Part shown: piece after piece, positions 1 to 20,113 of the stretch
How positions within the stretch are numbered: position 1 is the stretch's first letter
How the letters are laid out: each line of letters opens with the position of its first letter
Assembly (NCBI GenBank): GCA_947172415.1
Contig: OX359191.1
Location: 8,293,130-8,357,129, forward strand
Direction: 5' to 3'
From: Chondrosia reniformis
Lineage: Eukaryota > Porifera > Demospongiae > Chondrillida > Chondrillidae
DNA length: 64,000 nucleotides
Notes under the pieces: generated by a model
Databases searched by the model: none
What the model was told of the DNA's origin: nothing
What the model saw: the letters and a program-made list of their open reading frames with translations, nothing else
Program-made: the position numbers and the translations under genes

Positions 1-69
1 TTCTAGACCCTAGCTTAGGTTACTACTAGGACATGTACATCTGAAATGTACTACTACACAGAAGCTAAC

Positions 70-2224
70 TTAGTATTGGAATGAGGTTAGTCTGCAGACT
101 CTCTCCAAACTCAATGATTCCCAGAGGAGCCATCATAATCATGACCTCTACAAGTGTGGCACATTCCTGAATATCATTTTGGGTTGCCAATACCACCAGT
201 TGCTCTGGCAATGACACCAACCAAGGCACCAAAAGATGGCCCAACATCACTGAACTACATCAAAGGAAACCACACTTATGTAAAGTACCTCGTAGTGACC
301 TCTCCCCCACTTCACGCAGACACTCACTCCCCTCACACACCCACCCTGTGTTCATCTGTCCACCAAATGAAGCAGTCTCTGCTTCCAGTAACCTTCTGAA
401 GCACTTATCTAGAGATTTCCGTGATGGACCTCCACTAGGTATCTTTTGGTAAAATGTCCAAACTACCTTTATCAGTGTCTTCATCAAAGAGATGAACCAA
501 CCATTCTTCCTCAGGCTGCTATTGAGCTGCCCAATTAGGTTGAGGACGCGAACCAGAAAAGATGTGGTGACAGGAACCAAGCTAGGGGTGGATGGAATGT
601 TGGACATTCCTTCACTTAGGAAAGAAGAGATTGAATTAAGTATGCTTGACTGGCAAAAGAGAGATTGAAATACAAAAATTTCACAAAGTAGTATATCAAA
701 TGTTATCAGTGTTGCAGCAATATAATGTTTTTGTGAAGCTAGATTAGAAAAGGACTTGGAATAAGGGAAATGAACCAGTAAGTGCCTTGTAAGACCTGCA
801 CCATACGCCTTGGCTATTTCTGTAGGGAACTGCAAGTTTTCAGCTGAACCATTCCGTCCCCCAGCCTCACTGGAAAGAGTGCAAGCAGCTAACTGCAGTA
901 AAGCATTGACTATCTGCAAAATCTTCATCATCTCATTTAACTGCACTTCCGTATCTGCAGTGGAGCAGACCTTGAGAGCATCGGGAACTGATTCTATCCA
1001 ACACTCAATCAAAAGTGGAAATAAGGTGGAATACATCTGCTTAAGGTCCTTATGGTGAGGTCCACTGGAGGTCAGTTTATCTGTAGCTGCTGCCTTCTCC
1101 ATGGCCAGTCCAGCTGCCTGATGTCGCTCCATGATGGCCTCCTCCGTTGGGAACAAGCCAAACTGGTTGTGAAATGCAAGATGGCTGCCCTCTACACTAA
1201 GACAATAAAACTCTCTGCTCACTTCGACTACGGAGGCTCCGCAATCCTCAGTGCCACCAGTAGATATTAACTGAACTGTATCCTCTGAGAACTGCAGTGT
1301 AGCAGACCCTGACTGGCTTGGGAATTCTCTGGCAGGTCTTGACTGGATGATACAATGTAGAAATTTTAAGATGATTGAAAGTATTTCTAATCTTCCATTT
1401 CTTGCAGACAAATGTGGTGTCTTTGGAGATGCAGACTTGCTGCCACGAGCTCCTTTTGATGGTTCTTTGGAGAGGAGAGACGAGAGCATCTGGAGAAAGG
1501 AGAGTGACTTCTCTCCAAATATGGAAGGATGGTGGATGTAAAAGAGGTCAATGACCTTTACTGTATCCATCCTTATGCTCTCTGTGAGGTGAGTAAGACC
1601 ACATTGTAGACTTGCTAGAATGTGGTTGCGATAGGCTGGGAGCACGTCCCCTGGAACCAATGGTAGTAACCTCTTCATCATGAGAAGAAAGGAATGACGC
1701 ACCCGTGGTTCTGGATCTGTGTAGAGAGGCACTGAGTGTTCAATCAATGCTTGGAGGTGCTGCAGGACAACCTCGGTGTGGTTCACAAATATCTCCTTTA
1801 AGTTGTCCAAAGCTTCGCTACGTTTCTTCACATTGTGATGCCTCAGTTGCAATAATAACGCCTAAAAGAACAAAGTAAATCATATTCTGATTCATATCAA
1901 CTTTACCACAATTCAGATCCACTACAGTATACTAGATACACTTAAAATTATCAAATTGATTAATTTTCCTATACTAAAGATTACGTGATACTGATAGTTA
2001 CAATCACACATATGCATGGATCTGCCTACCTGCACCGTCTGTTTCCTAGCACTGGTCACACTGCTACCGGTTGTCTCGGAGAGTTGAACTGGTACAACTA
2101 TCTGACCCGTCTTAAATGCGACCTTGGTTGTGTTGCTCGGAGAAACCTTCGATTTGCCTACTTTCTGCTTCTTCTTAGGGAAGTCAGCAGGAGACTGCGC
2201 TTTCCTCTTTGCTTTGGGAGCCAT
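70..2224 (-). CDS. TEX10: TEX10/Ipi1-like protein, 3' end off the window
   Basis: Homolog of testis-expressed protein 10, the animal Ipi1 subunit of the PELP1-TEX10-WDR18 (Rix1) complex, which acts in nucleolar 60S subunit maturation. Exons read on the minus strand: 2030-2224 (65 codons, start MAPKAKRK), 345-1861, and 70 to about 266. The splice phases fit. The N-terminus is Lys-rich and probably a nuclear localisation signal. The second exon starts LLLQLRHHN and continues as an ARM/HEAT-like helical region containing LTHLTESIRMDTVKVIDL and LFPLLIECWIESVPDAL, which match human TEX10 at the corresponding places. The last visible exon (MLGHLLVPWLVSLPEQL) aligns with the middle of the human protein, and a donor GTTAGC lies at 64-69, so the remaining C-terminal exons lie beyond base 1. 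The gene is divergent from the lipocalin gene, 170 bp between start codons. Confidence 0.9.
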
Positions 2225-2394
2225 TATACTATCATTGCACAACCATGTTGAATAATAAAATGGCGGCTCGGCAGAACGGCTCATGCATTTATGCATATGC
2301 ATTGCATTCGGCTATGGTAACTGACCTCTTTGTTCTATTTAGATCAAAATTGACCTTTCAGTGAGCAAGCAACTTTTTGCGTATTTACTACAGA
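2225..2394. promoter_or_regulatory. Shared divergent promoter, TEX10/lipocalin
   Basis: These 170 bp separate the two start codons and must hold both transcription starts and both 5' leaders. No TATA box or named site is identifiable. The function is inferred from gene arrangement only. Confidence 0.5.
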
Positions 2395-3027
2395 ATGCGT
2401 CCTTCCAACTGTCTTTTGTGTCTTCTTTTCGGGTTTGCTAATTTTGCTTCCGGTGAATTCAACTATACTAAATGTCCTGCAGCGTGGGAGCTTCAGTCTG
2501 AAGTCGTGAGAAATAATTTTACTCTTAAGAAATTTGAAGGAACTTATTACGAATTAGCTCTTCATGACTACACCCAATATCCAATCTGTCCGAAGCCAGT
2601 TTGCATGAGGTCTCAGAAAGTGGTTGACTATAGATTAAAGCAAATTAACGACACCGCCGATTTAGAATGTTTTGGAAAGATCTATCATAATCATTTTCGC
2701 TTCAATCTAACATCAACTCCTGGATTCTTTCTCGGAACGTGGTACCTAATTCCCAGAGTAGTGTTTCCTGACACTATAGTGGATGTATATGAAAACTCGG
2801 ATGGAGTATATGAATGGGCAATTGAATTTCAATGTGTAGAGAAGTTGGACCACGTTTGGTTTGTAGGAATTAATTGGTACAGTCGTTTGAATTCCGTCAG
2901 TCAACAATATATTGATAATATGTTGACTGCAGCTAGGAAGAGAGGTCTTGGTGTTTACATGGATACTGGTGAAAAGGTGACACTTGTAGATCAGAAGAAT
3001 TGCTCCTATGTCAGCAGTCGCCCTTGA
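2395..3027 (+). CDS. Secreted lipocalin-like protein
   Basis: A single-exon gene for 210 residues. I use the ATG at 2395 (MRPSN); the open frame begins upstream at a TTG and that start is not needed. Residues 1-20 look like a signal peptide (hydrophobic run CLLCLLFGFANFASG). Mature features fit a lipocalin barrel: GTYYELALHDYTQYP near the start corresponds to the G-x-W lipocalin motif with Tyr for Trp, and FVGINWYSR lies on a late strand. There are several Cys and N-glycosylation sites (NYTK, NFTL, NDTA, NLTS, NCSY). Lipocalins bind small hydrophobic ligands outside the cell, and the ligand here cannot be told. It could equally be described as apolipoprotein-D-like or as related to the violaxanthin de-epoxidase lipocalin domain. 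It is intronless among intron-rich neighbours and convergent with PIGV (143 bp between stop codons). Confidence 0.65.
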   Translation: MRPSNCLLCLLFGFANFASGEFNYTKCPAAWELQSEVVRNNFTLKKFEGTYYELALHDYTQYPICPKPVCMRSQKVVDYRLKQINDTADLECFGKIYHNHFRFNLTSTPGFFLGTWYLIPRVVFPDTIVDVYENSDGVYEWAIEFQCVEKLDHVWFVGINWYSRLNSVSQQYIDNMLTAARKRGLGVYMDTGEKVTLVDQKNCSYVSSRP

Positions 3028-3171
3028 ATTCTTCTTATATTATATACATGTACATTATATTAATTATAATTTAATATATAGCTGGACAGGCAATATATAC
3101 TTTTTAAGTAGTATATTATTGTATATATATTATTATTAATTAAATTTCCAATATTATAAATATTGTTTACA

Positions 3172-5005
3172 TCATGTCCAAGGTAAGAAATTTGTGTGCA
3201 ACAATATTCCTAATAGTGAGTAACTTTCAAAAAATATTAAAATAAAAAGTGAACTAGTAAACATGTTATGCCTTGTTAAAACTGCTTTATTAACACTCCA
3301 CAAGGAGGGATATAATTCCTTTTCTTGTTCTTTGTAAACTGTTTTAAGTATGCAATCAGCTCCAAAGCAGTAAATCAGTGGAGAAGATGAGGCTATGAAT
3401 CTAGTTATCACCTGTAGTAATATCACAACGACATATGAATATATACGTGGATCAGTCAGTCAGTATCAAATGTTCTAAACAGGATTATCAGAATATATAG
3501 ATGAGGAAAAGTGGTTTACTTATTATATAGTAATTATACCAAATATACAGTAAAAATAATGTATATACATACGAAGCTCAAGAATTAGTCATACACAAAT
3601 AGTGTATACCTGTATGTGGATTGATGTTACTCCGAATGCTAACATGAAGCCAAGATGACACACATAAGGAGTCAAGTGGAACAGTCTACTTCGATCCTTA
3701 CAGTAAAACCAGAGTGTGGCAGTAGAAGTGATTATCATCGGTGCTGCTAGCAAAAAGTTTGGTATCTGCTTCAGTTCATAGTACTTTAAGAAGCCTGCAT
3801 TCCAATACCTGTCCTGCACATGCGAATAAGGGAAGGGGATAGTGCTGTTACACCAGGAGGGATTGCTGAGATCCCTAAGTTGTGGTGCACCTGAGACACT
3901 TCTTAACAATTTAGCTATCCAATCATGCTGGACATCTGGAATGCCACAATAAATAGCATATCCATACATTTGAAATAGTAGATAAGGCATGAGTACCAAT
4001 ATACTCTGCAAGACTATAGGTATTAGAGCAGAAAAAGCAGTCTTCATTCCTAGACCTTTCATTGCCATCTTTTCCAGATGGTACCATGCTATGTACATTA
4101 TGAGCAGTATCCCGTTTGACCTTGAGCTTCCAGCTAGCAGGAAGAGGCCGGTTGCAAGCCAAGAACAATGGCACTCCAGAGAAAGCATTCCTCCAAAGGA
4201 GAAGAAAGCAAAGAGAGTTTCACTGTAAACAGATGACATAAAGACATTTGCTGGATTGACGATAAAAAGAAGACAAGAAAGCATAGCTAATTTTCTGTTT
4301 CTTGTTATTTTAATAATCAGGTTGAACAGAATAACTGTAGTTATCGGAAAGAGGATATTATTAAAAAACCAGCCAATCACCAGAGCACGGCTCCTGGCTG
4401 ACAGTTGGAGTACACCTGCTAAACAGGAAGAGATTAAGTTTATTAGGGCAGGTAGCAGTGGAAAGAATGCCAGGGATTGCTCATATATGTATCCGTGTTC
4501 TGAGATCAAAATGAAATGTTCAGAATCCCAGTTTCCAAATCCACCAAATAGGAGTTGAACCATGTGTGGGTGCTTTGGAATACGCTTCTCTGGAAGATAC
4601 ACATCAGATTTAGACATCTCGTGATCCGGAAATAATCCAAATATTACCTAAAGACGTCAGACAAATGTGTGCTTTCAGAACATATATAGCACGTACAGTG
4701 ACCATATGTATAAATGCAATGTACTTTGCAACTTATATAGCTGATTACTGAATTCATACAGCCTAATACGTACTAATTAAAGCGAAGCAATTTAAACGAA
4801 ATATAAGCTAAGAATATGGTAAGGGGGTAGTTCTAGTTGCGTTCAAGGAATGAAGTTGGATTGCTCAAAATAAGAAACCAACCCGCAACTTTATCATACA
4901 AGCAGCTCATGATCAATATTCAATCATACTCTTGAGAGTTACCTGTAGAATCCATATCATTCCTCTAGAGGCTAGAGCAAGCCGAAACAAACTCGGTTGT
5001 TCCAT
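3172..5005 (-). CDS. PIGV: GPI mannosyltransferase 2 (PIG-V)
   Basis: ER membrane mannosyltransferase that adds the second mannose to the GPI anchor. Three exons: 4943-5005 (21 codons, MEQPSLFRLALASRG), 3610-4647 and 3172-3411. All phases are 0 and the total is 446 residues (human PIGV has 493). Diagnostic stretches matching human PIG-V are WDSEHFILISEHGYIYEQ (near residues 50-70, the luminal catalytic region), SRSNGILL, YWNAGFLKYYELKQIPNF, and the C-terminus LLGILLHTNFLPWT. Multiple hydrophobic segments fit a polytopic ER protein. The small first exon was found by matching the N-terminus of the human protein up to IFGLFPDHE. The stop is 292 bp before the stop of the NIDO/VWD gene read leftwards, and both genes are on the minus strand. 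Confidence 0.95.
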
Positions 5006-5296
5006 GGCTACTTGTATGCTACTTTAACGGTATTAATAGGTAGGGAAAGTACCTACCTCTACCTAGCGGACACGCGTTACGAGAGGTCCGGTCCGAAAAA
5101 ACAGGCAAAAATCCAACTCGATTACTTGTGAATATATTGCATAAAACTAAAGATATGTATTTAGTCAAAAAGTTTCTTCGTCGACGGTTACTGTTCCAAT
5201 ATCCAACTCTTCTATGCCTTCTCTGCATGTGTCTGCAGGACTTTGTTGAAACTCGCTAGCTTCAGTGAACACTAACAATTATAAATAGCAGAAAGT

Positions 5297-8200
5297 TCAA
5301 ATAACAGTATATACTATGCTGGTTACAAGTTTAACCAACAAATACTGGAGTGATAAATGTGGCCCTGATTGATTGGTTACATTCAAGCATTGCTTCAGCT
5401 GAGGACTACATTCACATGTAAAGGACATACCCAAATCTTTATCAATATGAGTTACTGAATTATGTTCTTTGCCTTTATTGCTACTCCTATGAAGCTGACA
5501 TCTATCACAAGAAAATAGCCAAACTCTAAAAGTTGATGAAACCTTCAGTGCATATTACAACATGCCAGAAAGGATCTACTATATATATATATGTACATAC
5601 ATATATACAGATATCAATCATTGTATACATATCTTGGCAATACTTACCTCCACATAGCAGCAACTAATACTATAATGAACACAATCATGATTAATACACC
5701 CACAGCAACAGGTACAGCAATGACAACAACTGATATTTCCATAGCAGTGGTGGGACCAGCAGATGGTTCTACAAAGTGGTATGTGTAACAAGTGGGGTTA
5801 ACAAACTTTGATACAGTTCTTAGAGCATGCATGAATGTGTATCTTCCATACCAGTTGAAACCTCAACAGTGGATTCTAAATTGGAAGTAGGAATGGAATC
5901 AAATCTCAGACATTCCTTACACTGTATATAGCAGGATTGCTCACCACAATAGGCACCACTATAGCCTGTGGTACACACACAGGTATAATTGTCCTGGCAG
6001 AGTCCTCCATTTTGACATAAAGATGCACATGATCCTATTTGGTATTTGTAACATATATGATGCTATACAAAAACAATTAATACTTCAAGAAGTTACCATA
6101 TCACACTAATACCCACTTGAAACACCATATTGCCTCAGTTCAGAATTAAAGGATCTGGTCACTTGCCACAGCTGTAGTGACTCCTGAACACTTGTGGTTG
6201 TGTTATCATCCAATAGACTTGGTCTTGTGACTATATAGTCAAATATACATTCTGGAAGGTCTCCACAGAGGGACGTTGCTAACTCCTTAGTCTTAGGGTT
6301 GAGGTTAGCACGCAACACAGGGTAAAATGAGGAATCATAAAAATCCGACCACTTTTGATTGGTAAGTACATATGAGAATAGGGAGTCTTCACTTCTGACA
6401 AACCCTAAGTTCAAAGGAAAATAGATAAGTCTAATAATACATGTAGATGTACTGGGGTGAAACTTACATGTTTTAGCAAATGTGCTGAAGATAGTTTCTG
6501 CAGAAGCTCCAACTGAAACAGATTTGTTTTCATACCTAGGTAGCAAGTCATCAATAGTAGTGTCACTATGCGTTCCCATTAGACCTCTTGTCCTTCCTTT
6601 CAGGCTCTCTGGTACAAACAACAGAACCACTGCGAGAAAACCGTGACTCTCTCTTACATCAATTATGGCTCCATTTGGAAATATTACTTTAGTTCTTGTA
6701 CCATCACCAATGACCCTAAGGTTTTCCCAGGCCCTCTCGTCTGCTAGTTCTCTATTTAAATTGACCATACATTTATATTCCAGTGTTACATTCACCATGA
6801 TCATATAGCAGGTAGACTCCACTAGAACTTCAAGTGTATTATTTAGTGAATAAAATTCCACTTTGGGGGACCCTTCTGATTTAACAACAAGTGCAGTCAT
6901 GACAGTAGCTGGAGCAGAGAGGATCTGTTCAAATCTACCCTGTAGAGTAAATGACTCGTCCTCAGTCTCCACAAGGTAGACCTCTCCTTTGAGGTTGACA
7001 GTATAGAAGAGGTGATCAAACGTCATTATATGTGGATCACCGTAGACAGCACCTACATGGAAGAGATGAAACAACAGTGTAAGTTTTGACCAAGAGGATA
7101 AAGACTGACACACTTGATACCTAAAGTATTTTCTTGAAGGAGGGCCTTGCTGTCGTATGCTTCACCATAATCAGGTGGGCGTAATAAGAAAAAGTTATCA
7201 CAGTGTCTTGTCTTACAGCAGAATATATAGGGCAGAACATCCTCAAGGAAATATGAGGTCAAGCTTTCTGTGAAGGGACCACCTGGAGGATACCGTATTA
7301 TTCTTCCAGATCCATCATGATTTCTGCTGGCAAGTAGCTTGCCAGTGTTGTCATAGCAACATACTTTCATATATCCCCTGTCAGGAAAAGTAAATATTAA
7401 GAACATGATTCCGCAATTGAGTTAAAAACTAACTCAGGAGTGAACATTCTTGATTGGTAACAATTGGAAGCACCAGGATAGAAATAAGCAATGTACTGGT
7501 CCTTGTATGTTCCAGCAGTCGCCATTTTATGGAGGACATACTGACTGTTAGCCAACAAAATATCACTTTCTTCCTTAGGACAATAAGGAGCTGAGTCTTT
7601 GATATGCTCCCCTATACTCCACTGAGCACATTGATCACTTAGCTTAAAATCATCTAGTGATGTATAGTAAGCAATTCCACTCCAGATTCTAGAATTAAGA
7701 TTTAGGTCTGGATTCAAATTTGGATGAATTTGAAATATAATTGGGAATATATCGCTTTTACTTCCCAAATCCACAGAAGTATTAACCATTCCACTATTTC
7801 CATAGCTATACCAGAGCACATGTTCGTCAGTAAGTTTCCCTAATGTGGAGTCAAAGGTCCATATCTCTACAGTTATGTCATAGGAACTGGGATCCCATAA
7901 TACAGATGGCAGGATCTCCTTGTTCCATAGCAGCTGAATGCTTTGGCCTTGTTTTATAAGTAGACCCCCCTCTTCAGTAACCATTTCAAAGTCAGAGGCT
8001 TCAAGAAATGGAACTAAAATAAAGATCAGAAAAGCAAAAAGAGGATAACATAACAAGTGAGTGTTTATCCTCAAGTAAGCCAAAAATACTGGAAGATCAT
8101 GCATGAATGTATCTTTGGGATGGTACATCCTTTGACTTTTTGAGTGTTGTCACTGAAGAAGATCCTCAGGGTCGAAACGTTTGACCAAGAAATGAAACCA

Positions 8201-10317
8201 AACTGCGTTTTTAAACGCTCAAAAAGTCAAAGGATGTACCATCCCAAAGATAAGTTTGACGTAGTTAGAAGGAATCCTTATTCTATTATTCTATCACGAA
8301 TGTATATGCTTATTATTTATATTAGGTAAATAGCAGAAGGAAAATAACACATATTTGCCATTCTTACCAGAGTAGAAGTCTTCTGTGAAAGACCATATTA
8401 TTGGACCTTCTTGAAACTGTACATTGATGGGAATATATCCTGCTCTGTTGAGTGAAGGCATTATTGCCAATATTGTGGTTGAACTGATGGGATACACTGA
8501 AGCCTCAATGTTATCAAATGTACAAGTAATATTAAAAGCTAACAAGTTGATATCATCGTCATTCAAGATCTCAACCGAAACAGATTGGCCTCCCAGCTGG
8601 TTCCCATAATTGGGAGTTAGACTCAGTTCTGTGGGCGTGGACAATGGGTGTAACACTAATGTATCAGCATTCCGTTATTACATAAAGAATACCTTTAACA
8701 GAAGTAAAGACCAAACTTCTTGACTTCTCTACTAATGTGATAGAAAAGAGATTCTGAAGCATTATTTGTAAAATAAATGTTAATTCTTTGAAATGAGAAC
8801 ATTACTACAGCTAGCTTACTGTAATTGTTAGTAACGTTTACACAGTGTGAGTTTCCAATATCAAATATCCATTGCCCTATAAGTCCTACATTGCTTGAGA
8901 TTTCAAAGTCAATGGTACTGATATTGTCTTTGCTAGACTCAGGGACCATATAGAAGTCTCTGCCATTCCCTACATCATATCCGACAACTGCAGCTCTTTC
9001 TCCTCCAAATCCTTCACTTCCACCATCAACATCCCCAACAACCCATTCAATACCACCACCTGGATAACTGTATATCACAGCTGCTTCACTTCCATTCGTA
9101 GCATAGACCATATGAAAAGAATTTACCTATTGATGATACAATAATAAGGGCTATTTTGAACTTTTCAGATGTGCTTCACCTAAAATGATATATCTATATA
9201 GTTTCCTTTATCATTACCAGTAGCTATGAATTGGATTATTTATGCCATAATATCTAGAGCATGACAGGTTTCTGGGAAAGTATTATCATCTCTATTCAAA
9301 GAAATATGTAGTAGAATGCTTTAAGTAATAAAATAATAATAATATAAACTACATATATACCTACCTATATTTTAAGGTAGCTATGACTTGACTTACCAGT
9401 TGTTCATTATTTTGACCTTTGAACCCAACTGCACTCCAGACAACAATAAGAGCATATGTAACACTAAAACTGACACCACTCGTACCAAACTCAGCAACAA
9501 ATTTCTCAATGTTTTGTAAGAGTAATAAATCTGAAATACCATTTTCCAAGGAGTTGGGTCGTGCATTCTCCATGACTGCAGTTGTTGCCACTTGTCGATA
9601 ATACACATTACCATAGTATGTACTGTCTGCATCTGCCCAGAAAGGTGCCAAGATGGCAGACCATGGGGAGGGTGGGGTAATAGGAAGCTGGTCAACACTC
9701 CAGGGTAATGGGTACTGGGTAGGTGTCTCCTTAAGAGTTACAAACCCATTTGTACTTATCTAGGAAAGAATGGAGAGGAATACGAAACTCTCATTATCTA
9801 CTATTTATTTCTGTCCCTGATTTATGTAGTTAGTTTTCTAATTATACTTATTCTAAATCGCCTTTTATTTTGACCCTGACCATTATATAGTTACATATAT
9901 ACTACTATGATTCATATATACAACATCCGCGGTGCTGACATCTCTACTCAATTAACAAGGCAGTTTCATTTCTTTGTATCTGCAGTTCATGTAGATTTCG
10001 GTAAGTTTCTTGTATATATGCACGGATTTCCAATCCTCATACAACTTACAAGAAACCAACTACTTCCTGGCATAGACAGCGTGTTAAATCCTTAATCTTA
10101 TTCTTACTTCAATATAGTTGAAGAGCTTGCATTTGAAAGGAATTCCAAAGGGCATCTTCAAAGTCTTAGTGACATCGTCTCCTTTCGGAAGAGACGGATC
10201 AGAATTAAAGGGGAAGCCGAGTAGCTCCTCGATTTCAAGTCCCTTCGCAAAAATCATAGATTTGTCAACGTCTAGTAGCAACAGGAGGATCGAAATTCCT
10301 AGCACGCTGCGTCTCAT
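5297..10317 (-). CDS. NIDO-AMOP-VWD-EGF type I membrane protein (MUC4/SUSD2-like)
   Basis: Eleven exons sum to exactly 1,137 codons (1,136 residues): 10108-10317, 9397-9759, 8820-9126, 8368-8655, 7434-8013, 7121-7377, 6468-7052, 6117-6404, 5852-6034, 5648-5768 and 5297-5525. Order of parts: signal peptide (1-20), NIDO domain (about 30-260; GDDVTKTL, ISTNGFVTL, VYATNGSEAAVIYSYPGG), a TIG-like stretch (about 300-390; LSLTPNYGNQLGGQS), AMOP domain (about 518-660; CAQW, CPKE, YPGASNC, CCYD), VWD domain (about 669-875; GDPHIMTFD, GLMGTHSD), one EGF module (about 962-985), a transmembrane helix (about 1033-1058) and a cytoplasmic tail of about 75 residues. This is the membrane-proximal architecture of MUC4 and resembles SUSD2 and mesh. 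In MUC4 and other mucins the GDPH site is cleaved autocatalytically; the same tetrapeptide is present here. A role in adhesion or epithelial surfaces is inferred. No mucin-type repeats are seen. Confidence 0.85.
8110..8252. repeat. Foldback element with 35-bp perfect inverted arms and hammerhead-like core
   Basis: Arms 8110-8144 and 8218-8252 are exact reverse complements. The 73-bp loop carries CTGAAGA at 8152-8158, then a possible 5-bp stem (GATCC/GGGTC), then GAAAC. This is one base off the hammerhead ribozyme core CTGATGA-stem II-GAAA. The element lies in an intron of the NIDO/AMOP gene and has no coding capacity. It could be a MITE-like foldback element or a retrozyme/Penelope-type remnant. 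Confidence 0.75.
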
Positions 10318-10562
10318 CTTGCAAATAATAGTACTCCGCCCTTTTGATCAGCAGCCACGCCCGATGTAGGCTTAGAGTTACGTCATTCATGGACACAAAA
10401 ATGGCACTCTTTCCGCGAGCTTTTAAAAAGTTATTCAAAGAAATGTGATCAAATTTATTATACAAAGTTTATTCAACTAAAACTAAATACCAAACCTTAA
10501 GAAAAGTTCACAAAATGCAAGATGCCATAAATAAATGTACTCATACACACACTGTCCAATGA
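10318..10562. other. Gap between NIDO gene start and PI3K stop
   Basis: 245 bp holding the promoter of the NIDO/VWD gene and the 3' end of PI3K. Both genes run on the minus strand. No open frame here resembles a known protein. Confidence 0.5.
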
Positions 10563-19760
<9,198 letters not shown>

Positions 19761-20113
19761 TTCTATATAGCACAGTCTGGGCGGTGGAATTAATTCAGAC
19801 CCTTCGAGGCGTCCATTTCCTCGTGTGCAATCTACTAACCGCCTCCAATGGAAGATATTATCCGCTACAAATTATGCGGGTAGTTGGACTTTGGCCGGTC
19901 AAAAATTAGAACTTTACGACATATTTGTAACGAGCAACGGCTGTGGTCTATAATTAGATTGTACACTACTTACGCTTATGTTTTATGAAGTAATGGACTC
20001 GCTGTTACGTTAATTTCCTTAGCCATTATATGTATTATACACTTCAATTAACACTAATGACACACTAAGTTATTCGTATCACAACTAATAAGTTTATCAA
20101 GCGGATAAGCAGA
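19761..20113. promoter_or_regulatory. Divergent intergenic region, PI3K/CYP
   Basis: 353 bp between the start codons of PI3K (minus) and the P450 gene (plus). It must contain both promoters. No gene or repeat is recognised in it. Confidence 0.5.

Noticed and set aside
2377-2394. Upstream TTG start for the lipocalin
   Set aside because: Not an ATG; starting at 2395 places the signal peptide at the N-terminus as expected.
5019-5228. 69-residue frame upstream of PIGV on the minus strand
   Set aside because: No recognisable domain, no splice context; lies in the PIGV promoter side.
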